From the NCBI GenBank assembly GCA_028278065.1, contig JANQFA010000214.1, positions 1 to 46,986 on the forward strand: a stretch of 46,986 nt of DNA, given 5' to 3'. Source of the DNA: Myxococcota bacterium. GTDB lineage: Bacteria; Myxococcota_A; UBA9160; JAFDET01. A program made the position numbers and the translations under genes. This document shows positions 44,031 to 46,986 of this stretch, one piece after another; within the stretch, counting starts at the first letter, position 1, and the number at the start of each line of letters is the position of its first letter. The notes beneath the pieces are model-generated. The model had not been told where the DNA came from. It worked only from the letters and a program-made list of their open reading frames with translations, and did no database searches.

Positions 44031-45073
44031 CCGAGCAGGTCCCAGCTCACCGGCGTTCCACGCGGCACGGCTCGAGCCGCGCGGCGACCGAGCACCTCGC
44101 CGAGGTGCTTCGGCGGAAGGCCGTGGCCGGGCCGGATGGCGCGCACGTTCTCGCGGGTGAAGGGCTGCCCCGCCGCCACGTCCTCCACCACGAAGAGCGA
44201 GCGCCGGAAGACGCGGCTCTCCTCCTCGACGTCGCTGCGCCCGTAGTGGACCCGGCCGCACGCCGCCGAGGCCGCCTGGATGGAGGCGACCAGTGACGCC
44301 AGCTCGTCGGGCTCGATCGAGAAGGCCGCGTCGGGCCCTCCGTCGCTGCGCGCACCGATGAAGTGCTTCTCCACGATCGACGCGCCGAGGGCGACCGCGG
44401 TCACCGCCACCTCGTTCGAGAGGGTGTGGTCCGAGAGTCCGGCGACCACGTCGAAGGTCTCCGCGAGGTGCGGGATCGTGCGCAGGTGCATCGCGCGGGG
44501 CGGCGCGGGGTAGGCCGAGCAGCAGCGGAGCAGGGCCAGCTCGCGGCAGCCAGCGGCCCGCAGGTGCTCCACCGAGTCGGAGATCTCCGCCAGGCTCGCC
44601 ATCCCCGTGGACACGATGACGGGCTTCCCGGTGGCAGCGACCCGCTCGAGGAGCGCCACGTCGGTGTTCTCGAAGGAGGCCACCTTGTAGGCGGGTACGT
44701 CCATCGCCTCGAGGAAGTCCACGGCGCTCTCGTCGAACGGAGTCGAGAACAGGGTGATGCCGATCTCGTCGGCGAGCTCCTTCAGTCGCGGCTGCCAGTC
44801 CCAGGGGGTGTGGGCCTCGCGGTAGAGGTCGTGCAGGTTGCGGCCCGCCCACGGTCCGGCGCCGATGGAGAACTCCGGCCGCGCGCAGTCGATGGTCATC
44901 GTGTCGGGCGTGTAGGTCTGCAGCTTCACGGCGTCGGCGCCGCACTCCGCGGCCAGGCGCACCAGCTCGGCGGCGCGCTCGTACTTGCCGTTGTGGTTGC
45001 CCGAGATCTCCGCGATGACGTAGGGCGGCTCGTCCGGACCGATGGCCCGGCCCGCCACGACGAGGCGCCTCAC
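44027..45073 (-). CDS. pseI: Pseudaminic acid synthase-like NeuB family enzyme
   Basis: Condenses PEP with a 6-carbon di-amino sugar to give a nine-carbon nonulosonic acid. The 348-residue product has the NeuB barrel (VIAEISGNHNGKYERA, AVKLQTYTPDTMTID, KVASFENTD, GLSDHTLSNEVAV) and a C-terminal SAF/antifreeze-like domain (ENVRAIRPGHGLPPKHL). The YTPDTMTID and GRNLHDLYREAHTPWDW wording is nearer to PseI than to sialic or legionaminic synthases. GTG at 45073 overlaps the deacetylase stop (GTGA). The true sugar is unproven. Confidence 0.88.
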   Translation of the reverse strand: MRRLVVAGRAIGPDEPPYVIAEISGNHNGKYERAAELVRLAAECGADAVKLQTYTPDTMTIDCARPEFSIGAGPWAGRNLHDLYREAHTPWDWQPRLKELADEIGITLFSTPFDESAVDFLEAMDVPAYKVASFENTDVALLERVAATGKPVIVSTGMASLAEISDSVEHLRAAGCRELALLRCCSAYPAPPRAMHLRTIPHLAETFDVVAGLSDHTLSNEVAVTAVALGASIVEKHFIGARSDGGPDAAFSIEPDELASLVASIQAASAACGRVHYGRSDVEEESRVFRRSLFVVEDVAAGQPFTRENVRAIRPGHGLPPKHLGEVLGRRAARAVPRGTPVSWDLLG

Positions 45074-45768
45074 AGGACGCTCCGCAGCAGCATGAAGGCC
45101 TCCGCGTACTCGCATCCGATCGTGCTGCCCCGCCAGGCTGCCAGCGCCTCGAGTGCGCGGGGCGAACGGGGGTGGGGGAAGGCGCGACGCTCGAGCGCAT
45201 AGCACTCCATGGCCTCGACCTTGGCGCACAGATCCTCGGCCGACACCTCGAGGAAGACGTTGGGCCGGAAGGGACGCGGGTGGCTGGCTGCCTGCCACTC
45301 CGTCGACGACGGAGTCTCGAAGGAGAGGACGCTGCGCACCGACTCGCCCTCGAGGGGCCGGGTGGCTGTGACCACCGCGCGACAGGTGAGCTGATGGTCG
45401 ACGTTCACGTCTCCCGCATGATGGGTGAGCACCACGTCCGGGCTGAAGGTCGCCTTCTCCTTCTCGATGATCTTCACGATGTCCAGGAGGGGCACCGAAT
45501 CGAAGCGGTTGTCCGGCAGATCGTGCAGGGAGAGCGTCTGATGGCCGAGCACGCGACGTGCGGACTCGGCGTCGCGCTCGTTGGCCGACTGTCCCCGGTC
45601 GACGTCCGCGTGCTCCCGGGCCGCTGCGCCACGCCCCAGCAGCACGACGTGCACCGTCGCCTCCTCTTCCGCGACCAGGCGGTGCACCAGCGCCCCCGCG
45701 CCGAGCACCTCGTCGTCGGGATGCGCGGCGACCAGCATGACGCGCCTATTTCTCCACGATTCGAGCAT
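45070..45768 (-). CDS. PIG-L family deacetylase
   Basis: Zinc-dependent N-deacetylase of 232 residues acting on N-acetylated sugars. The signature AAHPDDEVLGAG lies at about residue 14 and the second zinc motif in LTHHAGDVNVDHQLT; the FRPNVFLEV block follows. ATG at 45768 overlaps the upstream gene by 23 bases; an ATG at 45738 would leave only one residue before the zinc strand, so the longer form is preferred. With a formyltransferase-like gene upstream, it may free an amino group that is then formylated. Confidence 0.88.
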   Translation of the reverse strand: MLESWRNRRVMLVAAHPDDEVLGAGALVHRLVAEEEATVHVVLLGRGAAAREHADVDRGQSANERDAESARRVLGHQTLSLHDLPDNRFDSVPLLDIVKIIEKEKATFSPDVVLTHHAGDVNVDHQLTCRAVVTATRPLEGESVRSVLSFETPSSTEWQAASHPRPFRPNVFLEVSAEDLCAKVEAMECYALERRAFPHPRSPRALEALAAWRGSTIGCEYAEAFMLLRSVL

Positions 45769-46414
45769 GGGCTCGGATGCTCCCGTCTTCGGCACGCGAC
45801 GCGCCGGTGAGCTCGATGCGGAAGCCTCGGCCTTCCAGGAAGGCGTGGGGATAGCCCGGGGCGTCGAGCATGCGGATGTGGTCGAAGACCGCATCGAGAT
45901 CGTCCAGGGCGGTCAGCTCGCTCTCTTCGGGACGACGGCGCTCGAAGCGCACCACCTCGCCCGTCTGTGGGTGCGGATCCGGTCGCCTGAGCACGATCTC
46001 CTCGATCATTCCCTCGATGACACCCGACGCGCGTGCGTAGATCTCTGCCGCGCTCCCCTCCAGCGAGAGCGGCCTCTTGAGATAGACGGGCCCGGCGTCC
46101 ACCTCCTCCACCACCGCGATGGCGCTCATCATCGTGGAGCGGTGGCCGCGCACGATGAGGTTCTGCAGCGGCGTCCCGCCGCGACCGTAGGGCAGGTCGG
46201 TCATGTGGAACACGACGAACCGCCAGCGCTCGTGGAGCGCGCGCGGGATGATGCGCGACCAGTGGGGCACGAAGACGAGCTCGGGCGCGATCTTCTCGAG
46301 CTCGCCGGCAGAGAGCTCGGCCAGGTGGTGCCACTCGCCCCCGAGCTTCCGCTCGAGGTCGCCGGCCAGGTTCCGATTCCACGGCTTCTGCGACAGGATC
46401 ACGTAGCTCGCCAT
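45746..46414 (-). CDS. Formyltransferase-fold protein
   Basis: A 222-residue protein related to methionyl-tRNA and sugar formyltransferases, which use N10-formyl-tetrahydrofolate. The strand-loop FVPHWSRIIP and the motif FHMTDLPYGRGGTPLQNL correspond to the HxSLLP...GxxPxxxAI region, and the conserved catalytic Asp lies in VVEEVDAGPVYLK. The C-terminal tRNA-binding domain of Fmt is missing, pointing to a sugar substrate. It ends inside the deacetylase gene and starts 7 bases after another such gene. Confidence 0.8.
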   Translation of the reverse strand: MASYVILSQKPWNRNLAGDLERKLGGEWHHLAELSAGELEKIAPELVFVPHWSRIIPRALHERWRFVVFHMTDLPYGRGGTPLQNLIVRGHRSTMMSAIAVVEEVDAGPVYLKRPLSLEGSAAEIYARASGVIEGMIEEIVLRRPDPHPQTGEVVRFERRRPEESELTALDDLDAVFDHIRMLDAPGYPHAFLEGRGFRIELTGASRAEDGSIRAHARIVEK

Positions 46415-46421
46415 GGCGCCC

Positions 46422-46986
46422 TCACCCTTCGGCCTTCTCGATGCGCAGCACGTATCGGATCCCCCCGTGCTCGAACCAGGCGGGGTAGCGCTCGTTGTCG
46501 CAGACGCGCAGCAGGTCGAACTGCTCGGCGAGGCTGCGCTCCGGGTCGACGCGGCTGTCGGCGGGAGTGCGACGCGGGTAGCTGCTTCCCGCGCCCTGCT
46601 GCGCGCGCCCCTGGATCCCCGGGAGCGCCCCGAGGAAGCGGAGCACGAGCTCCGCGGTCTTGCGCGCCTGCTCCGCGCGAAGCTCGGGCAGGAGCTCGTG
46701 GCCTGCGAAGCGCATCACGTCCTGCAGGTAGATCGGTCCGGCGTCGATCGCGTCTGCCGCCTCGAAGAGGGTGATCGGAACCTCGCGGCGCCCCTCGAGG
46801 ATCTGCCAGGTGAGCGGAGACCAGCCGCGACCCTCGGGAAGCGCGCTCTCGTGCACGACCACGTTGTGACGGTTCTTGGCGAGGTCCCGGAAGCGCCGCT
46901 CGCAGGACAGCAGCACCAGCACGTCGCCGGCCTCCACCTCGTCGGGCTCGTGGAGGAGTCGCGCATCGTGGCCGAGCGCTGTCACC
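46422..46986 (-). CDS. Second formyltransferase-fold protein (N-terminus outside window)
   Basis: About 188 C-terminal residues are present. VVVHESALPEGRGWSPLTWQ matches the formyltransferase active-site loop and LFEAADAIDAGPIYLQ carries the catalytic Asp, so it is a paralogue of the next gene. The middle NRHNVVVHES and a basic insert near SSYPRRTPADSRVDP are as in sugar formyltransferases such as ArnA/WbtJ-type enzymes. The frame runs off the window; a GTG at 46985 is likely internal, because the usual first strand is missing. Confidence 0.8.
   Translation of the reverse strand, partial: VTALGHDARLLHEPDEVEAGDVLVLLSCERRFRDLAKNRHNVVVHESALPEGRGWSPLTWQILEGRREVPITLFEAADAIDAGPIYLQDVMRFAGHELLPELRAEQARKTAELVLRFLGALPGIQGRAQQGAGSSYPRRTPADSRVDPERSLAEQFDLLRVCDNERYPAWFEHGGIRYVLRIEKAEG

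Noticed and set aside
46422-46985. A complete 187-residue formyltransferase starting at GTG 46985
   Set aside because: The first strand and its glycine loop are missing and the frame stays open to the edge, so the gene is treated as partial.

Overview
The window is very GC-rich DNA (about 70% by eye) packed with genes on both strands, with many short start/stop overlaps. Gene content and order point to a Gram-negative bacterium of the old Deltaproteobacteria (Myxococcota/Desulfobacterota-like). The evidence is prfA-prmC-murA running into a his cluster, RNase E/G-rplU-rpmA-obg-proB-proA-nadD-rsfS, a degenerate J-domain/HTH protein beside a MinD-like ATPase, a plant-type glutamate-cysteine ligase, Rho with an Arg/Gly-rich head, and an outer-membrane barrel. 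This assignment is an inference from synteny. No tRNA, rRNA, CRISPR array, IS element or prophage gene was recognised.

Region by region. (1) 1-5551, minus strand: prfA, prmC, murA, hisD, hisB and hisH (cut by the window edge), each start overlapping or nearly touching the preceding stop. (2) 5763-7701: a SAM methyltransferase and a GT4 glycosyltransferase, convergent. (3) 7737-15088, minus strand: selA, an HNH nuclease, a ParA/MinD ATPase, a J-like/HTH protein, a small conserved-looking protein, rluD, two 13-codon minicistrons in a 38-bp tandem repeat, pgeF, and rho behind a structured leader. (4) 15488-26482, plus strand: RNase E/G with an acidic tail, L21, L27, Obg, ProB with a repetitive head, ProA, NadD, RsfS, a tandem HtrA-like protease resembling eukaryotic Nma111, and an outer-membrane barrel. 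(5) 26528-33525: a PhyH-type dioxygenase, ComF, a glutaredoxin/thioredoxin reductase/PAS-sensor operon, a six-helix membrane protein of unknown function and a PAS response regulator. (6) 33548-39119: DUF1232 protein, glutamate-cysteine ligase, a small coiled-coil protein, an M23 endopeptidase and an M20 hydrolase. (7) 39113-46986: surface polysaccharide genes (initiating sugar transferase, GT-B-like transferase, WecG/TagA transferase, flippase) facing a minus-strand nonulosonate set (pseudaminate-synthase-like enzyme, PIG-L deacetylase, two formyltransferase-fold proteins).

How it fits together: most genes are housekeeping (translation, ribosome assembly, His/Pro/NAD/glutathione synthesis, peptidoglycan) with cell-envelope and surface glycan genes at the right end. 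The least ordinary observations are the 38-bp repeat that makes a chain of minicistrons before pgeF, a perfect 11-bp-stem hairpin inside the 3' end of the RNase E/G gene just before rplU, the Nma111-like protease probably starting at CTG, a PAS-HisKA-receiver protein without an ATPase domain in a thioredoxin operon, three inverted repeats in one divergent promoter region of the polysaccharide locus, and the nonulosonate cluster with two formyltransferase-fold proteins.
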